Origin: a virus | Reading direction: 5' to 3' (one strand) | IMG/VR virus record: IMGVR_UViG_3300032271_001060 | Coordinates: 1-37,828 of that record | DNA length: 37,828 bases | Shown: positions 16,734-25,655 of the stretch, one piece after another | Layout of the letters: the number at the start of each line of letters is the position of its first letter | Numbering within the stretch: the stretch's first letter is position 1 | Notes under the pieces: model-generated | Database searches by the model: none | What the model was told of the DNA's origin: nothing | Seen by the model: the letters and a program-made list of their open reading frames with translations, nothing else | Position numbers and translations under genes: made by a program

Positions 16734-18650
16734 TTAAGCCCGATAAAAACTCACATGCACATGATTTGTGTGTGGGTTGCTACCGTGATAGGGATGCCAT
16801 CCTTGTTGTGGGTTCCAGATTTCTCCGTTGTGGATGATGTATTTGATGGGTTGGTTTGCTGCCATTTTGACCAACTCATTTTTGAGTTGATAACCAACAG
16901 AAGAAGAAGGAACTCCAATGTCTAAAGCATCTCCCGTATTGTGATCGCTTTTACGTTTTTGATGCGCTTCATCTCCCCATATTCCTTCATTAGATAATCC
17001 TGCAAACCTTGAAGTCACTGCATCCCACACTGAATAAACAGATGGATTGACACCCTCGGATCGAGTCAATTTCTGAGAAGAAGTACCACTAGAATTATTG
17101 TTCATGGTTGTTGGTATTTTAGCCGATGGGATTGGCGCGGTTTTCTTCCACCAGAGCATGCCATCGGTTGGTGGGCTTGGGTCAGTTGCGCGGATATGCC
17201 GAAGTTCCTGTTCGTACACTTTCTGGGCATCGGCATCGGTCTGGGCACCGGATGCACGAACTTTGTTCATGACGGAATTCTTCAGTGCAGAAATTTGTAG
17301 GTAAGTATTTGTGTCCGCTGCCGATGCAGTGCCATCTCTTATGGTCTTGGCAATTTCCGAGAACTTCTTTCCACCATAGACACCCGTGTCAAAAATGGCA
17401 TCGACCTGCTGCGCGGCATTGGTCATGACACCCGTTTCCGGCTTGAGCCTCCCGTTATTGCCAACCATCTCTGCAAACTTATTATCAAGTTCCTTGATCA
17501 GAACGGGTGCCGTTGCATCGGATACGTTGCCAGTGATCCAAGTCTTTCGGTCGAGAAGTTCCTTGGAAGCGTTATCCAAGTCCTTGGGAAACGTGTCCAC
17601 AAGGTTCTGGCCCGCTTTATCATAGACAACCGCTTCGTTTCCAGTGCGAGTGTATGCGGCCCTCATGCGTAGCATCTGCTTTTGCTCCTCCGGCGCGGAT
17701 TGAAACTCTGGGTATTGCTCTAATTGTTTTGGGTCAATGATGTGGTTGGCTTGAATTTTCAAGAGCATCGGATCCACATTTTTTGCCCAGATGTTTTGGT
17801 AATGAATGGACTCACCGATCTTTGCCATCTTGACCAAGTTTTCGGGACTGAGGTCTGGATACTTCTTGAGCACTTCACCGGACTCTCCGGCAGATTTGAT
17901 TTTCTGGTATAAGTCTCCCTGGGGCGAATCGTTGGCAAACTCTGCAAGCAATCCATCTTTTTGCTCACTGATCTTGATGGTTGATTCCATTCTTGCTCCG
18001 TCCTGCGGAGTGATTGCTCCGGTCTGCACGGCATTGTCGCGAACCTTACGCATTTCCGTGTAATTCTTGTTCTGCATCAAAGTGTCCATGATGACGCCTT
18101 GATTGGAAGCAAACTCCTGCTGCTGGAATGCGTGTGCCTCGTTTGCGGTGGACGCTAGTCCCTTGGTAAAAGCATTGGTTGCTTCTCCCATGTAGGCTTG
18201 TTGTTGCATGGGGGTCATGCCCGCCATGAAGCGTCTGCCTCCATCGGTGATTTTGAGCCACTCTGCGGGACGTTGAGCTACGGAAATGTGATTGTCGGGA
18301 TTGTTGACCCGTTCATTGAACTCACCCTCGATGTTGAGTTTGTTGATGTAGAAGTTCTGCATTCCTGTGACTTCTGCCTCTTTGAGTTGTGCGGTCTTTT
18401 CTCCCCTGGCAACATAGAATGCACCGGATGCCACGTTGCCCGCTGCGGATATCATGTCACTTCCAAAACCTGCCTGTGCGCGACCAATGGCACCCGCGGC
18501 TTGTGGGTTTTGCATCAAGCCTTCGTAGCCTTTGTTGATCTCGGCTTTGGCCTCCCCTCCCACCACATCCCCCGTGTATTGGGGATTCATGGTGTAGTTG
18601 GCTACAGCTTGCGGTGCATTGGGAATCTCGGAGAGCTTGATGTTTGCCAT
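16734..18650 (-). CDS. Internal virion protein with C-terminal M15-like peptidase domain
   Basis: This 638-residue protein has a long helical, Gln/Ala/Asn-rich N-terminal part (residues 1-520) and a C-terminal domain with KSDHNTGDALDIGV and NPHTNHVHVSFY. The spaced His-Asp and His residues are those of D-Ala-D-Ala carboxypeptidase-like (ARB_07466/M15-type) peptidases. It would cut peptidoglycan during DNA entry, as the transglycosylase of T7 gp16 does, and sits among the other ejection proteins. The ATG at 18650 is 1 nt after the upstream stop. The catalytic domain is at the C-terminus, not the N-terminus. Confidence 0.82.
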   Translation of the reverse strand: MANIKLSEIPNAPQAVANYTMNPQYTGDVVGGEAKAEINKGYEGLMQNPQAAGAIGRAQAGFGSDMISAAGNVASGAFYVARGEKTAQLKEAEVTGMQNFYINKLNIEGEFNERVNNPDNHISVAQRPAEWLKITDGGRRFMAGMTPMQQQAYMGEATNAFTKGLASTANEAHAFQQQEFASNQGVIMDTLMQNKNYTEMRKVRDNAVQTGAITPQDGARMESTIKISEQKDGLLAEFANDSPQGDLYQKIKSAGESGEVLKKYPDLSPENLVKMAKIGESIHYQNIWAKNVDPMLLKIQANHIIDPKQLEQYPEFQSAPEEQKQMLRMRAAYTRTGNEAVVYDKAGQNLVDTFPKDLDNASKELLDRKTWITGNVSDATAPVLIKELDNKFAEMVGNNGRLKPETGVMTNAAQQVDAIFDTGVYGGKKFSEIAKTIRDGTASAADTNTYLQISALKNSVMNKVRASGAQTDADAQKVYEQELRHIRATDPSPPTDGMLWWKKTAPIPSAKIPTTMNNNSSGTSSQKLTRSEGVNPSVYSVWDAVTSRFAGLSNEGIWGDEAHQKRKSDHNTGDALDIGVPSSSVGYQLKNELVKMAANQPIKYIIHNGEIWNPQQGWHPYHGSNPHTNHVHVSFYRA

Positions 18651-18651
18651 A

Positions 18652-19479
18652 TTAATGGTTTCCCAATGAAAATTGTCCCCCAGCGTAATATTGCGCGGCG
18701 GGGTTTATTCCTCCCGACGATAATAGGGATTGATTGGGCTGAATCCCCGCAGGGGTCTTGAGTGAATTGTAATTCATGTAGGCATATCCCGCGTTGGAAA
18801 TGGCACTTCCTATGGAACTGAGCGCATTGCCGTAGCCGGAAATCATGGAAGCATCAGCGACATTGTTGGCTTGCTGCTGCTGCACTCCTGCAGAGGCGAT
18901 GCCCATCTTTTCACTCCAGTTCGCCATCTGCTCCGCGTACTGGTACTGCTTTGCGGTTTCGCGGGTGACTGCGGCTTGATAGGACTGCATGGTTCCGGCC
19001 CAATCCTTTTCTCCTGCGGCGACATTGGTGGCATAAAGGGCATCCATGCGTCCGAGTTGCTGCATGCCGGCGTTGTAGGCATTGACCACAAGAGGGGATC
19101 CCGAATCGGTGGTGACACCACTGGCACCAACGGCTGCGCGGTTGGCGGAGTTTTGTGCGTCCTGTCCCTCAATCATCCGGTTAATTCCCTCCCCACCAAC
19201 TTTTTCGGTGACCCTGGCCTGCTGGTGGAGACTTGTGGCATTTTTTTCGGCAACATCGGCCTGCGCCATGGCCGTTTTGTAATTAAGTTGTGCTTGGTAG
19301 CGGGCAACGGCTGCGCTTGCAGTGGCTTGTTGGCGTTGCAGTGCCGCGTTTTGTGATGCTGCTGCCTTTTGAGCCGCAGAAGATTGAGACGACCCGTACA
19401 AGGAAACTCCTGTCCCAGCGATGCCTACTGCAAGCGATGCGCCACCAATATAAAGTGCTGCCGTGGCTAAAGAACTCAT
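18652..19479 (-). CDS. Internal virion protein, T7 gp14-like
   Basis: This 275-residue, Ala/Gln/Ser-rich protein has an N-terminal hydrophobic segment (ALYIGGASLAVGIAGTGVSL at about 8-28) followed by a long helical region (AQKAAASQNAALQRQQATAS...). This is the composition and layout of podophage ejection proteins like gp14 that insert into the host envelope. The ATG at 19479 overlaps the upstream stop as ATGA. It precedes the peptidase-bearing and giant virion proteins, giving the usual gp14-gp15-gp16 order. The assignment rests on composition and synteny. Confidence 0.75.
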   Translation of the reverse strand: MSSLATAALYIGGASLAVGIAGTGVSLYGSSQSSAAQKAAASQNAALQRQQATASAAVARYQAQLNYKTAMAQADVAEKNATSLHQQARVTEKVGGEGINRMIEGQDAQNSANRAAVGASGVTTDSGSPLVVNAYNAGMQQLGRMDALYATNVAAGEKDWAGTMQSYQAAVTRETAKQYQYAEQMANWSEKMGIASAGVQQQQANNVADASMISGYGNALSSIGSAISNAGYAYMNYNSLKTPAGIQPNQSLLSSGGINPAAQYYAGGQFSLGNH

Positions 19480-19928
19480 GTAAGCAAAAGATCGTGTTTG
19501 CCACCGAGGTATCCTTGTCGAAAATCCTTGGGAAGCAGTTCGTTTTCCATGCAAGTGATCTCGTTTTCTATTTCTACGGGATCGGTTTTTTCGGTGATGT
19601 GGAAGGTTGACCAGATGGTGTCTTCATGAATGAGTAGCACCCTGCGGGTTCCGACATTGGTGATGCCCGTGTGGGGTGCCTTGAGCAACTCCCTGCTGCC
19701 GTCTTCTTTGACCACTTCAACGACACCTTTGGAGATCACAAACGGGTGTTGGGTTTTATGAGTTCGGGAAGTGACAATGATGCCCGCGGGCATGTGGATT
19801 TCGCGGATATACATGCCATCAGTGAAACGATGGACAAGGGGGCACTCGACCTGCGGGAGTTTTGCATTTTCCGCTTCAAAGATGTCCATCTTACTCTTCT
19901 GGGAAAGGGTATCGAGGGGGAGATCCAT
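19476..19928 (-). CDS. Cupin-like phage protein
   Basis: This 150-residue protein has a beta-barrel pattern: MYIREIHMPAGIIVTSRTHK, PFVISKGVVEVVKEDGSREL and then GTRRVLLIHEDTIWSTFHIT, as in small cupins that are common beside podophage tail genes. His residues lie near the first strands (HMPAG, THKTQH), but a full metal-binding cupin motif is not certain. ATG at 19928 is chosen; a GTG at 19946 would overlap the palindrome region. An imperfect palindrome with AACAGATTG box ends 20 nt before this ATG, so the gene opens the ejection-protein operon. Function is unknown; a small structural or assembly role is plausible. Confidence 0.7.
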   Translation of the reverse strand: MDLPLDTLSQKSKMDIFEAENAKLPQVECPLVHRFTDGMYIREIHMPAGIIVTSRTHKTQHPFVISKGVVEVVKEDGSRELLKAPHTGITNVGTRRVLLIHEDTIWSTFHITEKTDPVEIENEITCMENELLPKDFRQGYLGGKHDLLLT

Positions 19929-19947
19929 GTTGGTGGGTTTTATCACG

Positions 19948-19971
19948 GGTGAATATACACCTCAATCTGTT
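19948..19971 (-). promoter_or_regulatory. Palindrome variant plus AACAGATTG box
   Basis: The minus strand reads AACAGATTG, A, then GGTGTATATTCACC (12 of 14 consensus positions). It lies between the tail nozzle stop and the cupin-like gene and ends 20 nt before that ATG. It is a candidate promoter/operator of the ejection-protein unit. Confidence 0.6.
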
Positions 19972-22657
19972 ATTGGGAGGCCTCCGAGGAGTCCCAACTT
20001 GCCACAATTGCCGCAATGGTGAGTGGCATCGGAAGGGTTTGCCGGAGGGAAATGTCCACCCCGTCCTTCCAGTTGCTTGCAACGGTCACCCTCTCGTATC
20101 CCATGAGAACGGGGGGAAGGGCATCCATGTCATCGGTCAAGTGGCGGGCCACTAGCGGGAACCAATTCACGCCGTCTGTGGAGTATTCTCCGGCGAGGGA
20201 TTGGTAGACTTTGACATTCATTTTGTTGATTTTCATGCGGCGACCCGCGGATGTGCCGTCCTGCATGTCGCGCACCAATTGTTCTGGGACAAGGGTCGAG
20301 GTGAAGGGGATGCCCACCAGCACGTTGGAAGCGGGTGATTGGAGTGTGATGGATCCACTGACAACGATGGGTTGGGTGACAATGGTCGAGCCAACCGCTT
20401 GATCGGCCCAGACCGAGACCGTCTTTCCGTTCAAGTGCGAGAGTCCGGTGATGGTTGTGGAAACATAGTCGAAAGTTAGCGACCCACTGGCAGTTGAAAG
20501 GATCGGAAGGGTCAATGTGAAGGCATTGCTGCTTGTGACCGTGACCACAAAGTTTTCCAAGAGGGTTGTAGAAGATGCCGAGGTGATTCTGACCGTATTG
20601 CCGGAAGAAAGACCATGTCCTGTGGATGTGACGTTGACCGTGTAGGAGATGATTGTGACACCATCGTTGTCATACACGGGTGTGCTGGTATAGGTGCCAC
20701 TGATGCCCGTGGTCTTTCCGGTGGAAGTGGAGGCAATTTGTCTTTTTGCACAATCCAAATACCACCAACTTGCGGTGTCCGCGGTGTCGAGTGCCTCCCG
20801 CATGCCGGTCTTGAATCGCTCGATGTATCGCACGGTAGACCCGCCAATGGTGCGGTTGACTAGGACGTAGACCTCGTCTTCGCTTCCCAGCCCGTTAATG
20901 CAGGCGACCGACTCAAAGGTGCCATTGGTGGTGTGCCGACTGAACCCGACCACCTGCTGCTCGCGTTCATAGGTCATGCCAACCAGTTGACCATCAGATC
21001 GTACCATCCACAGGAGTGCGTCCGGCACCCGTTGGTAGGCAACCTCGACGATCCCACCGCGGGTCGTGTGTTCGGCAAGTGCCGTGATGTCGTTGGACAC
21101 CCAAGTTTCAGAGTTCCACGCATAAACAAACTCTCGGAGCTTGCGACCCATTTTCTGGAGGTAGACAACCGTGTCGTTCATGATGAGAGCAGGAAGGCCA
21201 CCACTTCCGTAGCGTGATTGTTTCTTTGCCATCACGTTGGTTGCTGTCAATGCACTGGCACCAGTGGAAGAAGATAAACTCCACTCTTCTTGTGTGGTTC
21301 CAATCAAGAGTGCCGTCTTGGAAATGATCCACTTGATGAGTCCACCGGATGACGAGGAAAGTGTGAAACTGTAGGAATCCGAGTCGTATGCTCCTTGTTT
21401 GAAGTTCTCAAAGTCCGAGGTGTAGCTTCCCCAGATCGTGGATGGGGAGTCACTGGTTCCTGCAAAAATGATTCGAGACTCGTGAAAAGCGCAGGAATTA
21501 GGAAATCCCTTCATTGCTGAAAATGCTCCCTCACTCCACATGGTGGTTGCAATGGTATCTCCAAGATCGGAGATGGCAGTTGCCGTGACTACGGTGGAAG
21601 AAGTGTATCCGGTGACCCGCACGAAACCCTTTAGGGTTGCGTCGATTGGGGTAAAGACCACACGGGGTGCCGTGGATGCACCTGTGGTGGATGTTCCACT
21701 CACTTTGAGGCGGATTTGACAGGTGGTGATATTTTCACCGGAGGAAATCGCGTTGTAGTCGTTTTTGGAATTGTAGGTGCGGATGGTTTTCCAGTTGGTG
21801 CCCTTGTCATCGGACTGTTGAAGTTCAATGGTGCCAGTCCATGTCCCAAAGGTTTGCAGTGACCATTTGCCAAGTACGGTGATGGGAGTTGCAGTCGTGC
21901 TATTGGCAAGCAACGAGGATTCAATGAATGCCGTGGGGTTGTTGTGGGCGATCTGCCAGTAGCTGCCAACATGACCTGCTTTAAAAATGGCAGAGGATGC
22001 CGTAAGAGTGATGGATGATCCGGTCTTTGCCGATGGGGTGATGGTGGTTGAGGTGATGTTCTGGTCGAGCACGGGTGCCCACTTCCATGGAACTTCCCCG
22101 ATGGTGAAAGGCGGGTTGTAGGTATTGGTTCCCCAATAGGACAAACGCATCGGGACATACGAGGGGTGGGTGATGTAGACCACGTTGTTGACCTGGACGA
22201 TCTGGATGTCGCGCAGGTCACTTTCTGTGTACGGGTGGGGGGTGCCTACGGAACCGGAGGAGGCAGCAAAGACGGGTGCCGTGCTGGTGGAAGCATAGGT
22301 GATCCCGATAGCCTCAAGAATGGAGGAAGTGGTGTAGGAGACACCGTTCCATGTCGCAGACACCGGATGGGTCATGAGCGCACCGTTTTTCCAAAACCTC
22401 ATGTATCCGACACCGAGTTCCATCACGATGCGGTTGCTATCGGAAAGGTTGAGTCCAAAAAGACGGCATCGTGTGTCGGAGTTCTTTGCCTCACCCAACC
22501 ATTCGGTGCCACTGCGCCTGTTGGCAGGCCCGTAGGGGGTGATCAGATAGTTCTCCAGGGTCTTGCACCCACTGCGGTACTTATCGAGAGTTGTCCGGCT
22601 TTCTAGGTAGGGGGAAAGTTCGCCTGCGTTAAAGGAGGCGATGATGTCGTGGATCAT
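19970..22657 (-). CDS. Tail nozzle / tail tubular protein B-like
   Basis: This 895-residue protein starts MIHDIIASFNAGELSPYLES and continues LENYLITPYGPANRRSGTEW, the signature opening of large podophage tail nozzle proteins (T7 gp12-type role). Later recognisable parts are VVYITHPSYVPMRLSYWG, FHESRIIFAGTSDSPSTIWG and LREFVYAWNSETWVSNDIT. A beta insertion near 640-720 (YTVNVTSTGHGLSSGNTVRI) resembles a module in the fibre at 7636-8904. It would form the distal tail tube through which DNA passes. The start overlaps the tail tubular A stop as ATGA, and both belong to one unit. Confidence 0.9.
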   Translation of the reverse strand: MIHDIIASFNAGELSPYLESRTTLDKYRSGCKTLENYLITPYGPANRRSGTEWLGEAKNSDTRCRLFGLNLSDSNRIVMELGVGYMRFWKNGALMTHPVSATWNGVSYTTSSILEAIGITYASTSTAPVFAASSGSVGTPHPYTESDLRDIQIVQVNNVVYITHPSYVPMRLSYWGTNTYNPPFTIGEVPWKWAPVLDQNITSTTITPSAKTGSSITLTASSAIFKAGHVGSYWQIAHNNPTAFIESSLLANSTTATPITVLGKWSLQTFGTWTGTIELQQSDDKGTNWKTIRTYNSKNDYNAISSGENITTCQIRLKVSGTSTTGASTAPRVVFTPIDATLKGFVRVTGYTSSTVVTATAISDLGDTIATTMWSEGAFSAMKGFPNSCAFHESRIIFAGTSDSPSTIWGSYTSDFENFKQGAYDSDSYSFTLSSSSGGLIKWIISKTALLIGTTQEEWSLSSSTGASALTATNVMAKKQSRYGSGGLPALIMNDTVVYLQKMGRKLREFVYAWNSETWVSNDITALAEHTTRGGIVEVAYQRVPDALLWMVRSDGQLVGMTYEREQQVVGFSRHTTNGTFESVACINGLGSEDEVYVLVNRTIGGSTVRYIERFKTGMREALDTADTASWWYLDCAKRQIASTSTGKTTGISGTYTSTPVYDNDGVTIISYTVNVTSTGHGLSSGNTVRITSASSTTLLENFVVTVTSSNAFTLTLPILSTASGSLTFDYVSTTITGLSHLNGKTVSVWADQAVGSTIVTQPIVVSGSITLQSPASNVLVGIPFTSTLVPEQLVRDMQDGTSAGRRMKINKMNVKVYQSLAGEYSTDGVNWFPLVARHLTDDMDALPPVLMGYERVTVASNWKDGVDISLRQTLPMPLTIAAIVASWDSSEASQ

Positions 22658-23247
22658 ACGAGCACCCCGCTAAATCGCGAGTTGACCAAGGGGGAGTTGA
22701 CCCAAGGCTCGATCTTCCTTGGTCGGGTGGAGTTGGCATCGATGCGTCCTGCCTCGGCGACCGAACGTTCAAACTGCTGCAAAAGTTGACTTTTCAAATC
22801 AAGTGATCCGGCAACGGGTTTGGCTAGATCGCTTGCCAACTTGAGGGACATGATGGAAACAAACGTGGATGTGAAAGTGGAGGGGTCGGGGTTGTTGGAA
22901 ATGTAAGCGATGGAGGCATGGTCATCGTCTGTTAATAGGGTGTTTCCGTTGATTTCGTAGTTGCTGATGCGGTCACTGGTTTCAAAAGTGTTGAACTTGG
23001 TGATGCGGTTGAAATCTTCGGGCAATTGATAAGCATACGACCAATCAAAGAGGGGTTCACCGGATAGTTGGGAAAGGTTTGCAAGTTTGGTCGCAAAGTT
23101 CCAAGTGTTGAGCATCAAGCACTCGGAAAGGACAACGGGGTAGAATAGCTTGCAGAAACGGGCCTCCAGCGTGTTGTCGTCCAGGGAGGTGATGGATTGG
23201 TCACCGATCTTGCTGAGGGCGAGATTGCAGAGTGTCGTGGAATCCAT
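22654..23247 (-). CDS. Tail tubular protein A (gatekeeper-like)
   Basis: This 197-residue protein resembles T7 gp11-type proteins: LCNLALSKIGDQSITSLDDN, LFYPVVLSECLMLNTWNFAT and SYAYQLPEDFNRITKFNTFE, then FVSIMSLKLASDLAKPVAGS. It would form the ring between portal and nozzle. It lies downstream of the capsid terminator, so its transcription needs read-through or a promoter I did not recognise in the 74-bp gap. Confidence 0.92.
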   Translation of the reverse strand: MDSTTLCNLALSKIGDQSITSLDDNTLEARFCKLFYPVVLSECLMLNTWNFATKLANLSQLSGEPLFDWSYAYQLPEDFNRITKFNTFETSDRISNYEINGNTLLTDDDHASIAYISNNPDPSTFTSTFVSIMSLKLASDLAKPVAGSLDLKSQLLQQFERSVAEAGRIDANSTRPRKIEPWVNSPLVNSRFSGVLV

Positions 23248-23271
23248 GGTTACAATTTTTGGGGTTAAACA

Positions 23272-23306
23272 AGAAAGGGGGTGGCAGCAATTGCGCCACC
23301 ACCCCC
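23272..23306 (-). terminator. Strong intrinsic terminator after the major capsid gene
   Basis: On the minus strand GGGGGTGG pairs with CCACCCCC, extended inward by four more pairs including G-T wobbles, with a 6-nt loop, followed by TTTCTTGTTT. It begins 16 nt after the capsid stop. The stem and T-run are those of a rho-independent terminator. Confidence 0.85.
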
Positions 23307-23321
23307 AGCCTTGAAGCGGAC

Positions 23322-24242
23322 TTACTGCTTGGTCGTGTCCGTGAGGATCGTCACCACACCGTTGTCGAGCAGACGGGTGGCACCGACAATCGCGGTGGAA
23401 CGGATCTGCAGACCGTGTGAGAGGTCAGCGCGGATGTCCATGTAGCTGCGGCGACCACCGTCACAGAGAACAGCACTGTTCTTCTGGTAGGCGATGCAGG
23501 TACGCACGTTGCTAGAAACTCCAAGCAACTCGGTGCGGACAACCTTGAATCCCAGGAAGGAATCCACCGTCCCGTCCACCAGTGCGCGAACACTGTTGTA
23601 GAGTTGGTTGGTGACCTCGGTCGTGCTGAGCAGGTCGGCAATCTCCGCTGCGCTGACAACCAGGATACGGTCCTCGGCGGGAGCCTCGGCCTTGTCGAGT
23701 TTGTACTTGGCATAACGCACCTTGTCGATGGTCAGACCGGAGTTGGTTGCTGTTCCACCGAATGGCACACGGTTGACGGCAATCTGCTGATTGGTCGTGT
23801 CGTAAGCCGATGTGGTGGTGGTGGGGATGCCCTTGGTCGTGGTGTCGGTGACCACCGCACTGCCTGTGAGGGCCGTGATGAGGATCGAGTCGACCGTACG
23901 ATTGTAGGCAGCGAGTTGGGACTGCATGATCTCGCTGGAAGGATTGCTGACGCTTCCCAAGAAGAACTCGTCGAACTCGTCGATGATGTTGGAAACATCG
24001 TAGGGAGTTGGGTAGGCCCAACGGGTCGGCATCGAGATGTCGGTGTTGGGGGTGGTCGCATTCTTGGTGGAAACGGCTGCCATGCTGGTCAGACCGAGTT
24101 GGTTGAAGCGAACGGCTGCGCCTTTTGCGGCGACGAGCTTGGTGCGCTCCTTGAGGCGGGCATCCTGCTGCTGGAGCAGCTGCTGCCATGAGTTTTCGTA
24201 AGCGATGACGTAGTGGTCATCAACTTTTGTGAGGTTGGCCAT
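23322..24242 (-). CDS. Major capsid protein
   Basis: This 306-residue protein is placed after the scaffold gene and before tail tubular A, as capsid genes are. It begins MANLTKVDDHYVIAYENSWQ and contains KGAAVRFNQLGLTSMAAVST, WAYPTPYDVSNIIDEFDEFF and DEFFLGSVSNPSSEIMQSQL, as in podophage capsid proteins with the HK97 fold. Near the C-terminus are FLGFKVVRTELLG and YMDIRADLSHGLQIRSTAIV. The ATG at 24242 is preferred over a longer frame whose extra 37 residues overlap the untranslated leader. It has a dedicated palindrome 167 nt upstream and intrinsic terminators on both sides, which would allow high, separate expression. Confidence 0.92.
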   Translation of the reverse strand: MANLTKVDDHYVIAYENSWQQLLQQQDARLKERTKLVAAKGAAVRFNQLGLTSMAAVSTKNATTPNTDISMPTRWAYPTPYDVSNIIDEFDEFFLGSVSNPSSEIMQSQLAAYNRTVDSILITALTGSAVVTDTTTKGIPTTTTSAYDTTNQQIAVNRVPFGGTATNSGLTIDKVRYAKYKLDKAEAPAEDRILVVSAAEIADLLSTTEVTNQLYNSVRALVDGTVDSFLGFKVVRTELLGVSSNVRTCIAYQKNSAVLCDGGRRSYMDIRADLSHGLQIRSTAIVGATRLLDNGVVTILTDTTKQ

Positions 24243-24408
24243 GATAGTAGGTGGTTGTGTCTCCGCGGGGGTTGGTTTGCGGGGGACAAGGTTTGTTTGA
24301 GATGACCGGATTGCTCTGATTGTCCCAATCGGGGTCAGACTCATTCGGGGCACTCCACCTACATGGGCCGAAGTTGGTTATCCTTCAGTGGCGTTGGTTT
24401 TGTTCTAA

Positions 24409-24437
24409 GGTGTCAATACACCATACGCAATCTGTTT
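24409..24437 (-). promoter_or_regulatory. Exact palindrome plus AACAGATTG box before the capsid gene
   Basis: The minus strand reads AACAGATTG, a 5-nt gap, then GGTGTATTGACACC. It lies just downstream of the scaffold terminator and 167 nt before the capsid ATG, so it is the obvious place for a capsid promoter. A further AGATGTCCAG stretch upstream is shared with the site at 8922. Confidence 0.72.
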
Positions 24438-24454
24438 CAAACTGGACATCTCAC

Positions 24455-24505
24455 AAAAAGAAACCCCTCCCGATGGAGAACACAAAAAACTCCACCGAGA
24501 GGGGT
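24455..24505 (-). terminator. Strong intrinsic terminator after the scaffold gene
   Basis: The minus-strand transcript can form a 16-bp stem (ACCCCTCTCGGTGGAG with CTCCATCGGGAGGGGT, two G-U pairs) with an 11-nt loop, followed by TTCTTTTTG. It lies 21 nt after the scaffold stop and separates the scaffold and capsid transcripts. Confidence 0.88.
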
Positions 24506-24525
24506 GATCGGAAGCGGGCGAGCAA

Positions 24526-25470
24526 CTACCCGTTCTTGATCAAATCGAGGACTAACGTGTTGATTTCTGGATCCCCGTTCATGTACCTCTCGTGGTACGG
24601 GTTCTGGGGGTTCTTGATGATGTCGATGCCCTTGGCCTTGCCTGCCATGAAGGTTGCCGTGGAGTCACTGGAAACGATTTTGTCATCACTCACCATGCGG
24701 CTGAACCTCTCCAATGCCACAATCACGTTGGGGTCGGAGAGTCCCTTGCTGTTTGGGTCGAGTCCGGTGACCTGGCAGGCTCGCTTGACCACTGCCATGT
24801 TGGTTTCGAATTTCTCTCCCCATGCCTCGGCAAGTGCTTTCTTGCCGGCATCGTATTCCCTGGCAGCGACCTGTTCCTGCTCCGCGGCTTGCGCTGCACT
24901 ACGCTTTGCATCCCAAGACATAATGGCCTCGGCCTGCGCTGGGGTGAGACCCTTCTCGTGGGCAAATGCGTTGAACTGCTTGGCTTGCGCTTCGTTCCAC
25001 TCAAACCCTTCGGGGAGATCCGCGGGCTTGACCGCGTAAGCATCTGGGGTTTCGGGCACACCGATTTTGGATCGGAACGCGGCCCATTCCTCTGGGGTGG
25101 ACTTGTCGTTGGGGAGGATCACCGCATCGGCTTTTTTGCCAAGGAGACGTTGCTGGTTGATCAAGGTTTTTGCCATGGCAGCGGGATCCTTGAACTGACC
25201 GAGGATCTGTTTGGAATCGGCAAACTCTTCTGGGAGTCGGTCGAGCCAACCCTCACCGAATTGACCCTTTTCATTAAGCGACCAGGGGCTATCGGTCTGA
25301 GTCGTTGTCGTTGAGGTACTCGCGCCAGTGGCCTCGATAAGGCTTCCACTGGTTGGTGTGCTCGTCGAACTGCTCGTCGTGCTGGTTACTACTGGGTCGG
25401 CTTGACTTGCCAGTGCCGCGTTTCCGTCCACTGCGACTGCGGTCTGTCCTTCTCCTGTTATCATTGTCAT
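24526..25470 (-). CDS. Capsid scaffolding / assembly protein
   Basis: This 314-residue acidic protein has a Ser/Thr-rich, disordered N-terminus (about 1-60), then SLNEKGQFGEGWLDRLPEEF and LGQFKDPAAMAKTLINQQRL, a helical centre (AEAIMSWDAKRSAAQAAEQE) and a C-terminus with KGIDIIKNPQNPYHERYMNG. This is the pattern of podophage scaffolds, which guide capsid assembly and leave the shell. It lies between portal and capsid genes. Its ATG overlaps the previous stop as ATGA, and a palindrome one base off consensus ends 40 nt upstream. Confidence 0.87.
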   Translation of the reverse strand: MTMITGEGQTAVAVDGNAALASQADPVVTSTTSSSTSTPTSGSLIEATGASTSTTTTQTDSPWSLNEKGQFGEGWLDRLPEEFADSKQILGQFKDPAAMAKTLINQQRLLGKKADAVILPNDKSTPEEWAAFRSKIGVPETPDAYAVKPADLPEGFEWNEAQAKQFNAFAHEKGLTPAQAEAIMSWDAKRSAAQAAEQEQVAAREYDAGKKALAEAWGEKFETNMAVVKRACQVTGLDPNSKGLSDPNVIVALERFSRMVSDDKIVSSDSTATFMAGKAKGIDIIKNPQNPYHERYMNGDPEINTLVLDLIKNG

Positions 25471-25655
25471 TCGGTTTCATGGGGTTGGTGGTTTACTGCT
25501 TCGGAAAGAGGTGGCAATACACCTCCTGCCAAAAACTCGGCATGCTCACTTGGAGAAAAGTTCTCCCTGTGCCACGCGATGAAGGTGGGGTTTTCCCGAA
25601 GGGTTTCGGGCGTTAACTTAGTCTTTCCTTGCGGATGTTTTTTTCGGGGTTTCAT
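25467..25655 (-). CDS. Small basic hypothetical protein
   Basis: This 62-residue protein starts MKPRKKHPQGKTKLTPETLR and has FIAWHRENFSPSEHAEFLAG. No family recognised. It overlaps the preceding gene by 38 nt and the scaffold start by ATGA. Part of its frame carries a near-exact copy of the palindrome (25510-25523), so that DNA is read as both protein and site. It is reasonably likely to be expressed because of tight coupling. Confidence 0.55.
   Translation of the reverse strand: MKPRKKHPQGKTKLTPETLRENPTFIAWHRENFSPSEHAEFLAGGVLPPLSEAVNHQPHETE
25510..25523 (-). promoter_or_regulatory. Near-exact palindrome before the scaffold gene
   Basis: The minus strand reads GGTGTATTGCCACC, one change from consensus. 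It is inside the 62-residue ORF and ends 40 nt before the scaffold ATG. No AACAGATTG box is seen. Confidence 0.5.

Noticed and set aside
22334-22348. GGTGTAGGAGACACC as another palindrome copy
   Set aside because: The spacer is five bases instead of four, the core lacks TATW, and it is deep inside the tail nozzle gene.
23604-25314. Long plus-strand frames opposite the capsid and scaffold genes (for example 23604-24191 and 24592-25314)
   Set aside because: These are antisense shadows of strongly supported structural genes; the products are low in recognisable features and no promoter or coupling supports them.
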